From positions 1-62,910 of the forward strand of contig CALUPF010000020.1 in the NCBI GenBank assembly GCA_944322545.1: DNA of 62,910 bases, in the 5' to 3' direction. The first letter of the stretch is position 1; each line of letters starts with the position of its first letter. Below, piece after piece: positions 55,901 to 62,810 of this stretch. Position numbers and translations under genes: made by a program. Source of the stretch: Candidatus Gastranaerophilales bacterium (lineage in GTDB: Bacteria; Cyanobacteriota; Vampirovibrionia; Gastranaerophilales; Gastranaerophilaceae). The notes under the pieces were generated by a model, which saw only the letters and a list, made by a program, of their open reading frames with translations, ran no database searches and was not told the DNA's origin.

Positions 55901-58724
55901 TTATGTCACCAGCACCATTGTTCGTAATTGTAGAGGTTTCATTTTGATTAATACCTCCTTGGGAAGTTATTTCTATTCCATCTATTGAGTTAACATCTTT
56001 GTTTATATCTATGTCTTTTATAGAATTTATGGAAATTTTTGACCCTGTAACGTTTTCTGTTAGGGTGATTTTGCCTCCTGGTACAGGTGCAGAAGATGAT
56101 GTAGTGCTTAATTTGACGTTTTCACTACCTGTAACTTGTCCAAAAGTTACGTCTTTATCAGGACTTGATACATTAATATTTGCACCTGAAAGTGAAACAG
56201 TTCCTTCTGAATTTAGCAATATTCCTTGATCAATGCCTGAATCTGAGTCAATTTTTCCTATATCTCCATTTTCAGAGGAAAGAGTTATATTTCCTTTTGC
56301 GTCAAGAGTTTTATTTGTTCCTGTTTGGGTTATATCATTAATTGTTGTGATATTTATATTGCTTTCAGTACTTTTAATTAGATTGTTTAATGTTGCTGAA
56401 TCGGCATTTATTTGAATATTATTTTTACCAGTAATTGCATTCAAGTTTGCATTTTTTTCTGCAGAAATTATTACAGACTGGCTAGATGAATTTGCCCCAT
56501 TTGCAGTAATTGAACCTGTTTGTTCAATATTATTTCCTGATGAAATATCAACATATCCTAAATCTGCTGTGATATTTCCTCCTAAAATTACATCGCCAGC
56601 AAGTGATGGGTCTGTTGTTTCATCAATAGAATTTTTTATAGTTACATTGCCATTTGTGTTTGAAATGTTGCTTAAAGATACATCTCCTTGTCCTTTATTA
56701 GCAATATTTAAGTCAGCATTTGCTCCGTTTAGGGAAATTGATGAACCAGCCTGTTGTGTGATTCCTCCTTTTGATGAAATATTTATGTCTTTTACTGATG
56801 ATATATTTTGTTTTAAATTTACAGATCCATTTTCAGCTGTATTATTGATATTAATTTCGCCATTTGTTGCACTTATATTTCCAACGATTAAGTCACCTTC
56901 TGTTTTATTTGTCATTGTGATATCACCGTTGATTGTAGAAGAAATATAAGATGAATCAGTTTGTTCTATTCCTGCATTTGAAGTTATATTTATATCCCCA
57001 GTGGCTTCAAGTCTTTGTGATATTGTTAACTTTTCACCTGCTGCTTGGTTTTCAATATTGATACCACCATCATAGTTTGTGATGTTACCTACATTGATTG
57101 CTCCTGTTGAGCCATTGATTATATCAATTTCTCCAGTGCCTGTACTTGTAATAGAACCAGCTTGTTGATTAATACCTTCCTGTGCATTTAAGCTAATTTG
57201 ACCGTTAACTTCAATGTTGTCTTTAATTGTAATATCTTTTTTACTTTGCGCATTTAAAGTTGAAACTCCAGAAATATTTCCTAGAGTAAGAGTTGAATTG
57301 TTACTTTTAAGGTGAGATACCCCTCTTACTGACGATATGTCAACAGCACCATCTACATCTAGGTTTAGAGCCTGATCTTCTGTTCCTATGCTTTTAGATG
57401 GTCCGTATGTTCTGATGCTGAGTTTTCCTCCGTTTTGGGTTTTTATTGCATCAAAAGAGTCATCTGATTGCAAGATGTTTCCTGATGTGCTTGAAACACT
57501 TATGTTTCCATTTTCCGCTGATACTGTGTCTTGGAATGTTAAGTCCGAATTAACCGCCGCAATTATATCAATGTTTCCGTTTTTATTTACAACTTTTCCT
57601 AGACTTTGTGCTCCATCAATTTTTATTGTTCCATTGTTTGTAGCTGTGGTAGTTTCTTTTTCTTGGTTGTATATAGCTGCGTGTATATTGATGTCTTTTC
57701 CTGCTGTGACATTTGCCTCTTGAGCGATATTTGCCATTGCTTTTAGATTTATATCGCCATCAGCTTTAATATCCTGTTCAATGAGAACTGTACCTGTTCC
57801 TGATTCAGCTGCGTCGTTACCAATACTTATGTCACCTTGAGCATATATTTTTGAACCAGTTGTAATAACACCGATGTCACCAACTTTAGGGGTGTCAATT
57901 GTAATATCTCCTGATGACTGTATTATGTGCGTAGTTCCATCACTTACCCCACTTGTGTTTACATTGTTGGCAACTATATTTATAGAGCCTGCTCCATCTG
58001 TCATATATGCAGAGTCCACAATTCCTTCAGTGTTTACAATGTCACTCATTTTAAACCCTTGCAATTGGGTTTTAGCAAATCCATTTTCGTTAAATCCTGC
58101 TATTATATCTGCATTTTTATTTATTGTTACAGATCTTCCATCGTTGATATTTATTGAATCTTTTGCAAAGATTTTTCCGTCTATTCTAGTAGATGAAGTA
58201 GTGCTATTTGATTGTAGTGATGTTATGTCATTTAAGTTTGTTGTACCAAGGATTCTGTTATATTCTGATTGTGATGGTGTGATAGTTTGTAGGCTTCCTA
58301 CATTCATTACACCGCTTGAGCCTAGAATTAAACCCATTGGTGATACGAATATAACATTACCGCCTATTTGACCATTTTTTAATGAGTTAAAAATACCGTA
58401 AATGCTCACTTGGTTGTTGACCAAGTTTACGTATCTATCAGCGTTTTCTGCAAATATAAGGTTAGCTGTGCCACCTTGTCCTACCTGAAATTGGTCAAAA
58501 TGGTGAAATCCTGTTCCATTATTTATTGTTCCACCTGTAATAGTCGTATTATTAGTGTTGCCACCTTCAATTTGTGTTCCATAGTTGCCGCCTGGGGTTA
58601 TGTTGTTGTTTGCATATGACTGTTGAACGCCAAAAAGAAATACAGTAAAAGATAGTGCTAAAGATTTTTTGAATACCTCTAAAAAATCTATGTCACCATT
58701 TTTTGCACTATTTGTCTTTTTCAT
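46905..58724 (-). CDS. Giant two-partner-secretion exoprotein (TpsA, filamentous-haemagglutinin type)
   Basis: The 3939-residue protein has a long signal region (1-38, ending QQSYA) and a TPS secretion domain (about 40-180: 'GTGFHHFDQFQVGQGGTANLIF', 'NPV-like' turn, 'GGNVIFVSPMGLILG' and 'GVMNVGSL'). More than 3200 residues of beta-helix repeats follow, with the recurring patterns 'sngdI.itn', 'a.ngI.qt.gsi' and 'saedlei'. From about residue 3480 the repeats stop, and the last ~75 residues resemble a PilZ-like barrel. It is predicted to be exported by the TpsB protein encoded divergently and to form a surface fibre. AGGGGC precedes the ATG. No Cys-rich or toxin-like tip was seen. Confidence 0.9.
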   Translation of the reverse strand: MKKTNSAKNGDIDFLEVFKKSLALSFTVFLFGVQQSYANNNITPGGNYGTQIEGGNTNNTTITGGTINNGTGFHHFDQFQVGQGGTANLIFAENADRYVNLVNNQVSIYGIFNSLKNGQIGGNVIFVSPMGLILGSSGVMNVGSLQTITPSQSEYNRILGTTNLNDITSLQSNSTTSSTRIDGKIFAKDSININDGRSVTINKNADIIAGFNENGFAKTQLQGFKMSDIVNTEGIVDSAYMTDGAGSINIVANNVNTSGVSDGTTHIIQSSGDITIDTPKVGDIGVITTGSKIYAQGDISIGNDAAESGTGTVLIEQDIKADGDINLKAMANIAQEANVTAGKDINIHAAIYNQEKETTTATNNGTIKIDGAQSLGKVVNKNGNIDIIAAVNSDLTFQDTVSAENGNISVSSTSGNILQSDDSFDAIKTQNGGKLSIRTYGPSKSIGTEDQALNLDVDGAVDISSVRGVSHLKSNNSTLTLGNISGVSTLNAQSKKDITIKDNIEVNGQISLNAQEGINQQAGSITSTGTGEIDIINGSTGAINVGNITNYDGGINIENQAAGEKLTISQRLEATGDINITSNAGIEQTDSSYISSTINGDITMTNKTEGDLIVGNISATNGEININNTAENGSVNLKQNISSVKDINISSKGGITQQAGSSISLNGANADLNIANKGQGDVSLSNISNTNGNVTIKNSIDETTDPSLAGDVILGGNITADLGYVDISSGNNIEQTGSITANGANSSSQSVIISAEKNANLNAITGKNNIQINADSATLNNLIKSTESNINITTINDITQTGTNKTLDAKGNITLSSENGDIGKIDSDSGIDQGILLNSEGTVSLSGANINVSSPDKDVTFGQVTGSENVKLSTTSSSAPVPGGKITLTENVTGSKISINSIKDIDINKDVNSIDGIEITSQGGINQNETSTITNNGAGDIKLSNTNTGNINTGVITNTNGNIEITNTASSAEDSGKTNLNGLLTANAGNVTISSQSDIVQNESLEKAIIASGNVSLESLDGSIGNASRFITMQTPSPISAKAAQGSVYLKAIDSDLKFTDDSEIVFGKDIGLASNQTVVIEKTDGITANNGSIYIDSNGLFTLDKDLTAKNYIEIKGANGIDLQSNSTLTTTGSGDGIGNINIINAGETSAQGKGVVNINNINSTGKITIKSDNLRADSNKLTINKNATINATKGIDITSNTGITQNAGSTITNTESGDITITNKLTNELDVEKVTNKNGNISITNSSSKGIINFNNEVNAQNGDITVQSNAYIVQNSVDAILKAGNDINLSSNYDTGSTSTNGALKVNSGGTVNATGRNIYLESPDMDINKGVITASKDVNIKTTGTTGSVNATNTITGQNVVINAIDSIMQDEAIDLAINATNNINLKAQNGNIGSSTGSGDAPNSLDVAAAGTVTASASKGEININSVNKNITFGNIVSAGDINLSSTGTNGQITTNSALQTDNGSINIDSSKNIILNNKVSASKDINLKAQTGVKHNAGDMTATAGNINITNTTSGDVILKNVTATDGNITISAENSTGDISLTGKLSALSSDDSKGFVNINSGRHISQTGADSGISAQNGINLTSKTGNIGKSDTDNIKINIENENGLFTAEAENGSIYAQTTDKNFNLGTISAKNNISIKTTGSTGNINIKDTITGGNIVLNSIEDIEQESDVTSLYSTGNITLNAAGNVGSKIDSDINTIKVSADGNVLGNAQNIYIESSEKDLKTGVITANNDLYLKASGVDTSVILNGLAKANSVEIIADKNIQQNESLEKAIESTTDVSLTALKGNIGDPKTENKPANAIDLSAGGRITASAAQGSVIINGVESDIQTDNITALKDIDLTTTTSGKITVTNDLITNTGYIRLDSAEDLEIANTIQAQGDVILGAADGINQTSGSISSTGNGNITITNTDYNDISLKNVSTANGDINIKNDAINANVILNDTITAGTNGTITIGSQGNIEQTIDTTSLISSGDITLNAKGNVGKLDGEDVKFIKVSTDGKVSGAGQKFYIESTDKDLKTGNINATDDVILKATSSDKSVKLNGLVKGKEVSIFADNNIQQDSSLEKSIEATTDVILIAQHGDIGEAATEDTVANAIDLTAGGSIAASAADGSVTINGVNSDIVTDNITAKNNIDLSTTQSGKITVSNDLVTNTGYISLNSAEDLEIANNITANGNVILIAHNGITQTDGLIQSSADGKVTIQNYNAGDISVKDVLSRSGGIEIANKATTGGNVIFNTTISTTDNGNIYIEANKDIIQNFVGDAISAGADVQLVSITGDIGKSDNYISLKVLPTNKVDATATQGSVNLNSTAQDIHFGTVEAGQNINLSTTESGKIYLDNDLTTNGGNISLDSAQDLEIQKNITASGNIKLNANGGIVQTDGNVTSTENGSITVTNNNSGDISLKKLTTNNGNIDITNNSTDSDVILNDEIKTNNKADINITSQGNIIQTGDNVVLNSDGEINLNAQKNIGLFDRFLNIFTREEGKVNAQAENLYIGSTDKDIKTGNLSAINDVNVTTQGASGSIISENDITAGNAINLDSIENITTKGTTSAQNITYNAVGDINANNIDAQNSINLTATNITTTGQISGPNILYDASSKIQADGLVVGDDVEMQSEGDIITQAVTGKNDVIINAQNNINTQGKITSSEGNVNLTTTSGDITTSSIDAAISANLTSGNDIITNDTISAQNADLNATGNVQTDGSILADIINIDANKNITTNNLITGNNISFTAGENITSNELITGDDITFTANEAITSKDVLAKNNVTFSANDINSTGSVQASNIDFDATNSININGSHEANTITFDTINGDITANDNVTAKNTLTITSGKGINQTQDSIFTISENGDMTITSQNGDLTLAGSLKNNDGNINITNNSSGNNSLTVNNLETNGDFSIINNADGLLNLTGTIENASQNAMITANNTGANSGIVTSGTINNSGSIEITNKGQKGTQLGGNINNNLIEATDSNQSKVTVNNTNGGLNITAEIINGINKNSKNEIYLVNSGANGLNFASEGVIDNHGILNIENTSGNMSLWGTLKARLKSQNNFTNTGITGSADDDVIIGLKLENWGNEITYENTGAGSLIVHEDAVLSNFSVEDNEGVHTGVLNLKNSGNDGLAGGGIEINGTINNGIISDGTIVGEDNQLIPEGQIVSGGIVNIENYGTGVKVDSETIPSQRQDDFGIEINNTAKINNFAEMNIINKNENSLGKIKIDGVITGDKGTIILGTPAQGSAPIPIGNVINITNNSTQNDSGIIFTSNSKTDVNGNTLNIKNSGYQGISFEKGSTVNSNADINISNQNGNLKFYGSVEGENIKITNTDSDIIIGHNIESGNIKANNDININVTNGSILNAADSDSLENAIGIAAGNNISVSADNIGKLDNTLNDIINQGFNLDPNNSIHITANGNVILNSNNDLNIKGIDKDLNITSLTAKDAILSTNNGSINSSKSTTENLYAYAQGNNSEINLDNLTNTGKISTESNGNTTINSTADLNIETMLSNNGSINIESDGNAYIKEIAAPKDITIKVNDEKLSIETLGRVKRNQDIAPSTVNLTVLDAKREPSTITPKPGMNPDELEKVTPNSKLDILHAYVKDKVTMKADTITAQAYDISDTSQKGDKRIDSDGNAATGFHNANTEGKLLEFDIQGANYAQDDVSDISDNKNYVPDKDDKKALNVHLTLGDSVGDALYGANFKKLYADYAFIDSINNSKPDAISHIIVESGIIGEKAIIRNNNLRLDINNTDVVFNYPINKHYDDSPNETVNYKGSFNLDMYDKIDINKGPIDVSEFYNYNPNRIVKDPDLDKMTEAPSAKSKDNSAVKSEHSTGFREINWTIRNTKDEIIGTSETMHDPIITGLVGISEKSILVTANNELKQDQTVHVSLSYKDVPFNVDGKVKRLPQKELAEIEFINIDKLTSTIMMFVSMYQENL
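51600..53300 (-). repeat. Internal segmental duplication in the giant exoprotein
   Basis: Two ~295-residue units repeat with an 885-base period: the segment around 53092 (near residue 1877) and that around 52207 (near residue 2172). Both run through 'LEKxIExTTDV', 'ANAIDLxAGG', 'DITA.k/IDL(T/S)TT/Q' and 'SAEDLEIAN'. A third, shorter and more diverged copy starts near 51630. DNA similarity between copies is high enough for recombination to change repeat number. Confidence 0.7.
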
Positions 58725-58821
58725 ACAAAGCCCCTAGACTAACCTATTAATATAATAATAACCTAACTTGTATATACAGTAAACAATTTGTCTCATTTCA
58801 TAAACTTATCTATACATTTTA

Positions 58822-58849
58822 TTGACTTTGGTTTTTAACATCATATATA
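58822..58849 (+). promoter_or_regulatory. Candidate promoter of the TpsB operon
   Basis: TTGACT (58822-58827), 16 bases and TATATA (58844-58849) form a sigma-70-like promoter about 30 bases before the TpsB start. The divergent tpsA gene starts 98 bases away on the other side, with AT-rich -10-like sequences but no clear -35. Confidence 0.5.
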
Positions 58850-58877
58850 TTTAATATTACGTAGGAATTGAGTTAGG

Positions 58878-61022
58878 ATGAAAAAATTATTATTCTTAAT
58901 AAGCTTGTGTTTATTAAGTCAGAATCTTTCTATAGCATCGGAAACTTTAGGGGATAATGTCAACAGTACGCCGCCTGTTCCTTTTCAGTCGAAAAAAACA
59001 GTGGCGAAAAATGTTGTTAGTTCTGTTTCTGTGAAAAATCTTTCAAAAAATTCTTCAGTTCCTGTTCCTGCATCATCTAACTCATTAGTTTCTTCAAAAA
59101 CCTCAGAAATTGCTAAAAATGAGATTTCTAGACCTCCTGTCATTAACGCTTCGTTATTAAAAGAAAAAAATGATTTTTCTAATGACAAAGATTGTAAACA
59201 AACTGTTCAGAAAAATGAATCAGTTCCTGCTGTTAATAAAGTTGTGAAAGTTTCGACACCTCCTGTTCCTAAATCTTTTGAGGAAATGAAAAGTGAATAT
59301 AAACAGGCAGTTGAAGAACAACAAAAATATAAGCTATATGATAGCAATAAAGAACAACGTGCTGCTAGTGGTGATACTAAGTTCAATTTGTGGGCTGATG
59401 TAAAAGCAGATATCAAAAATAAAAAGAATAACAGACCTCCTGTCATCGTGGAGACACTTTCTAATCCAACTGATTCCAGTGAAGTACGCGCAGTAATTAC
59501 AAGAGTTGAATTTTCTCCTTCTAAAGTTTTTACAGAAGAAGAATTGCAGCAATTGGCTTCTCCTTTATTTTCTCAGCCTGTGACGATAGCAGACATAAAA
59601 AAAGTTGTAGATGGTATTACAAGATGCTATATTTTAGGCGATTATCCTACATCTAAAGCCTATCTTCCTCCACAGACTATTACCAAAGAAGGTGTATTGA
59701 AAATTGGTCTTATGGAAGGGACTGTAGGAAAAGTTTCAGTAGAAGGAAATCGTTGGACTAGAACTTCATATATTGAAAAACGTGTTGCACCAAAAGAAGG
59801 CGAATTATTTAGATTAGGTGATCTAGAAAAAGATGTTATTAAATTCAATAACAACAATCAGGTTAAATTGAAAGTTGGCTTGAATGCTGGTGATGAGCAA
59901 GGCGAAACAGACATAGTTTTAAATGCTGAAGATCCAAATCCTTTCCATATTGCTTTTATGGTTGACAATCAAGGCCGTCAGACAATAGGTACTACACGTT
60001 GGGGAGGTATGTTAGCAGCTGATAGTTTGTTTGGATACCGAGATAGATTGTCTTTAGGTGGTTATCTAGGACGTGGTAATAGAGTTGGCTTTGCTGATTA
60101 TAATATACCTGTAGGTCGTTTTGGAACAAGAATTGGGGCATCTGTTTCTGCTGGTAATATTTCCGTTGTAAGTGGTGCTTTAAGACCTTTCGGCATTGGT
60201 GGTACATCTCAGGTTTATTCAGTTTATGCCACACAGCCTTTATTTGATAGGCAAGATGCAAATATAACTTCATATACTGCAGCTAATTTAAAACACTCAA
60301 CTACTGATATAAGTGGAATAAAAATTAGTGATATCAATACTTTTTCTCTTACCCAAGGCTTTACGGGAAGAAAAGATACCGAAAGAGGTATTTGGTATAC
60401 AGGACATTATGGTTCTGTTGGCTTTAAAGCATTGGGTGGTGACGAAGATTTCTTTAAGTATGAAGGTAATATCACAAGATTACACGATTTTGGTAAAGGT
60501 ATAATTGGTCAGTTCAGAGTTTCTGGGCAATATTCGCCTAATGACAGACTTCCTTGGCTAGAACAGTTCCAAATTGGTGGGCTTTCAACAGTAAGAGGGT
60601 ATTCTGAAGGATTGCTTTTAGGCAAAAGCGGATATTTTGCTAGTGCTGAAATTTTGGCTCCTATTCCTTTATTACCGAAAAGAATTGGCTCTGATAAGTT
60701 AGGTTATATTTATCCTAGAGAAATGGTTAAAGCAGCGGTATTTATGGATAATGGTATGGTTTTTCCATACAAAGGTGGTGCAGCAATTGATGGTGGTGAA
60801 TTGTTAATGAGCTGGGGATGGGGTTTAAGATTTAATTTGAAAAAGGATCTTGCTGCTAGATTTTATTGGGGATATGGTTTGAATAATAGATACGAAGCAG
60901 ATCAAAAAATGGGTAGATTCCATTTTGAGATTACGTGTGCTCCAGATATTGGAAGGTTAGTTGCAGATAGAAAACCTGTGTCTAAAAAACATAAAAATAA
61001 GAAAAATAAGGAAAATTTATAG
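58878..61022 (+). CDS. Two-partner-secretion outer-membrane transporter (TpsB, ShlB/FhaC type)
   Basis: The 714-residue protein has a signal peptide (1-20) and a Pro/Ser/Lys-rich linker to about residue 195. Two POTRA domains (about 200-350: 'iTrVeFspskvFteeEL', 'EGTVGKVSVEGNRWT') and a 16-stranded barrel to the end follow. The conserved VRGY of the inner-pore loop is at 572-575, and 'iGGLSTVRGYSEG' precedes it. This is the transporter for the divergently encoded TpsA. The linker is longer than in FhaC and carries a repeated (T/R)PPV motif. A third gene follows after 17 bases. Confidence 0.92.
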   Translation: MKKLLFLISLCLLSQNLSIASETLGDNVNSTPPVPFQSKKTVAKNVVSSVSVKNLSKNSSVPVPASSNSLVSSKTSEIAKNEISRPPVINASLLKEKNDFSNDKDCKQTVQKNESVPAVNKVVKVSTPPVPKSFEEMKSEYKQAVEEQQKYKLYDSNKEQRAASGDTKFNLWADVKADIKNKKNNRPPVIVETLSNPTDSSEVRAVITRVEFSPSKVFTEEELQQLASPLFSQPVTIADIKKVVDGITRCYILGDYPTSKAYLPPQTITKEGVLKIGLMEGTVGKVSVEGNRWTRTSYIEKRVAPKEGELFRLGDLEKDVIKFNNNNQVKLKVGLNAGDEQGETDIVLNAEDPNPFHIAFMVDNQGRQTIGTTRWGGMLAADSLFGYRDRLSLGGYLGRGNRVGFADYNIPVGRFGTRIGASVSAGNISVVSGALRPFGIGGTSQVYSVYATQPLFDRQDANITSYTAANLKHSTTDISGIKISDINTFSLTQGFTGRKDTERGIWYTGHYGSVGFKALGGDEDFFKYEGNITRLHDFGKGIIGQFRVSGQYSPNDRLPWLEQFQIGGLSTVRGYSEGLLLGKSGYFASAEILAPIPLLPKRIGSDKLGYIYPREMVKAAVFMDNGMVFPYKGGAAIDGGELLMSWGWGLRFNLKKDLAARFYWGYGLNNRYEADQKMGRFHFEITCAPDIGRLVADRKPVSKKHKNKKNKENL

Positions 61023-61039
61023 ATAAATAGGAGGTTGCG

Positions 61040-61366
61040 ATGAAAAAAGTGGCTTATTTTACTATATTTACTTTTATTTTGGCTATTGGAACGAATGTTT
61101 TAGCGGAAGTTCCTATGCCTGTAATGAACCAAATAAATAGTCAGATATTTACTCCTGAGGCAACTCGTCCATTGAATAATTTGGAAAGAGATTATAAAAC
61201 AAATTCTGATATTATGAAGCTTCAAGAAAAAAGTGTAACTCCAAAAGAAAATAAAAAAACAGAAGATGAAAAACAGACTCCTAATGTACCAGTAAATTCA
61301 TCCGAACAGAAAAAAGAAAAAACAAAGTTTAAAGATTTGTTTAAAGGTTTTACTGTTGAATGGTGA
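61040..61366 (+). CDS. Small exported protein encoded next to TpsB
   Basis: The 108-residue protein has a signal peptide (1-22, cut near VLAEV) and a mature part rich in Lys, Glu and Pro with no predicted fold except a short hydrophobic end (KDLFKGFTVEW). A perfect AGGAGG lies six bases before the ATG. It is 17 bases downstream of tpsB on the same strand, so a role in secretion or in the same surface structure is plausible but unproven. Not recognised as a known family. Confidence 0.7.
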   Translation: MKKVAYFTIFTFILAIGTNVLAEVPMPVMNQINSQIFTPEATRPLNNLERDYKTNSDIMKLQEKSVTPKENKKTEDEKQTPNVPVNSSEQKKEKTKFKDLFKGFTVEW

Positions 61367-61479
61367 GGGGTAATGTTATCTTTGTAACAAATAATATTGT
61401 GTTCATTAATATTTGATATATGTTTGTATGTGTTATGGTATATTGATTTTTATATCAGAAGTTAAAGAAGAGGAGTGTT

Positions 61480-62154
61480 ATGAGAGTAGGTTCTGTTTCT
61501 GCATATAGTTATCCTAAAATTAAAAAAAATCAAAATGCTAATAGTTCTAGGTATAATCAGTCTTTTAAAGCTGATGTAAGAATTGTTGAAAGTGAAATTT
61601 TTAATGAAGAGTGTTTGCCAAGAAACCATGCAGAAAATATGGTAAAAGTTCTTGCTTATGCTAAAAATGCATATAAAGATCTTGGAAATGACAATATGCT
61701 TTTGATTTTAACGCCTTTTACTAATAACGCTAAATGGAAAAGAAATATTACATCTGATATTGCAATAACATATGGTTACAAAGACGTTGAAAAAGCAAGG
61801 TTAGACTTGATTGAACATTACAAAGATTGTAAAAAAAATGATAAATATTCATATTTAGTTCCTAAAAAGGTGATAGATGAGTATATAAATGATCTAGAGG
61901 AACGGAATCCCAATGCCATGAAAGATGTAAAACGCTTTGCTCGCGTTCGTAAGCAACTACATCCTGGATGTTTCGGGCAGCCCAAAGATATTAAAATGAT
62001 TACTAAAGAAATTTTGGATGAAAATATGAAGTTTGCTGTTGATAATTTACAATCCCGTGGTGATTCTTTGGAGGAGCAGTTTTTTGGTTGGTATGAAGAC
62101 AGAGCGTTAGATTCATATAAAGTTGATAAATCTTTAAGAGATCTTGTCTTTTAG
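61480..62154 (+). CDS. Protein of unknown function with SFK leader
   Basis: The 224-residue protein has AGGAG before the ATG and a ~30-residue Asn/Lys/Tyr-rich leader with Q-S-F-K-A-D. The body contains 'AENMVKVLAYAKNAYKDLGNDNMLLILTP' and 'VPKKVIDEYINDLEERNPN', mostly helical and charged, with no membrane segment. No family recognised. The leader links it to the set of SFG/SFK proteins in the window. Confidence 0.7.
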   Translation: MRVGSVSAYSYPKIKKNQNANSSRYNQSFKADVRIVESEIFNEECLPRNHAENMVKVLAYAKNAYKDLGNDNMLLILTPFTNNAKWKRNITSDIAITYGYKDVEKARLDLIEHYKDCKKNDKYSYLVPKKVIDEYINDLEERNPNAMKDVKRFARVRKQLHPGCFGQPKDIKMITKEILDENMKFAVDNLQSRGDSLEEQFFGWYEDRALDSYKVDKSLRDLVF

Positions 62155-62246
62155 ATATATTACAAATCTTTAATACACTTTTTTATTGCTAGCAAAAAAA
62201 ATAGATTTAATGCTTTGTATAAACAGATTACTAGCGGAATTTTGAA

Positions 62247-62810
62247 ATGTCTATTGTAATTAGCAATAAGGTTAGGCGATATTTCACAAAAAATATTGGT
62301 CAAACCCTTCATTCCCCTCATCAAAGGTTTATTCAAGGTGTTACTGCGCTTGCAATACAACCTTTAATTGACTTTCATAACAAAAAAGCTGATGATGAAA
62401 CAAGAGCTGTTTCAACAGCTAGGACAATAGGGAAAATTGTTGCAGGTACATTAACTGGAGTTTTAATTCGTGCAGCTTTTATTGCTGCTACAAGGAAATT
62501 TTCTGCTTATAAACTTGAACCCAATGCAAAATTTATAACAGAAATTGTTAAAAAGTCAAAAAAAGACATTTTTACACCGAATTTAAAACTAGATAATCCA
62601 ATTCCAGTTGCTGAGTTTAAGGCAAATTATGATAATCATATAAAAACAATGGGGAATATTACAGCGACTATTACAATGTTGTTTACTAATTTTTTAATAG
62701 ATGCTCCTTTAACTGCTTTGATAACTAAAATTTTGCATCAACCTATAAAAAATTATATAGATAAGGATTCCCATAGCAATAATAAGGAGGTAAAAAATGC
62801 CTCCTGCTAA
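62247..62810 (+). CDS. Membrane protein of unknown function
   Basis: The 187-residue protein has two hydrophobic regions ('TIGKIVAGTLTGVLIRAAFIAAT' near 61-83 and 'MGNITATITMLFTNFLIDAPLTAL' near 133-156) between charged segments. It begins with a short basic helix. No SFG-type leader. It overlaps the next gene by 14 bases, so both are probably co-translated. Function not recognised. Confidence 0.65.
   Translation: MSIVISNKVRRYFTKNIGQTLHSPHQRFIQGVTALAIQPLIDFHNKKADDETRAVSTARTIGKIVAGTLTGVLIRAAFIAATRKFSAYKLEPNAKFITEIVKKSKKDIFTPNLKLDNPIPVAEFKANYDNHIKTMGNITATITMLFTNFLIDAPLTALITKILHQPIKNYIDKDSHSNNKEVKNASC

Noticed and set aside
47657..58619. Many long open frames on the plus strand opposite the giant exoprotein gene
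   Set aside because: They are antisense shadows of a repetitive, Asn/Ser/Thr/Ile-rich coding sequence; none has a credible Shine-Dalgarno plus a recognisable domain, and their hydrophobic composition is what complementing such codons gives.
58767..58783. LexA-like box (TTGTATATACAGT) between tpsA and tpsB
   Set aside because: The spacing between the CTGT and ACA arms is shorter than in a CTGT-N8-ACAG site, and AT-rich DNA yields such partial palindromes by chance.
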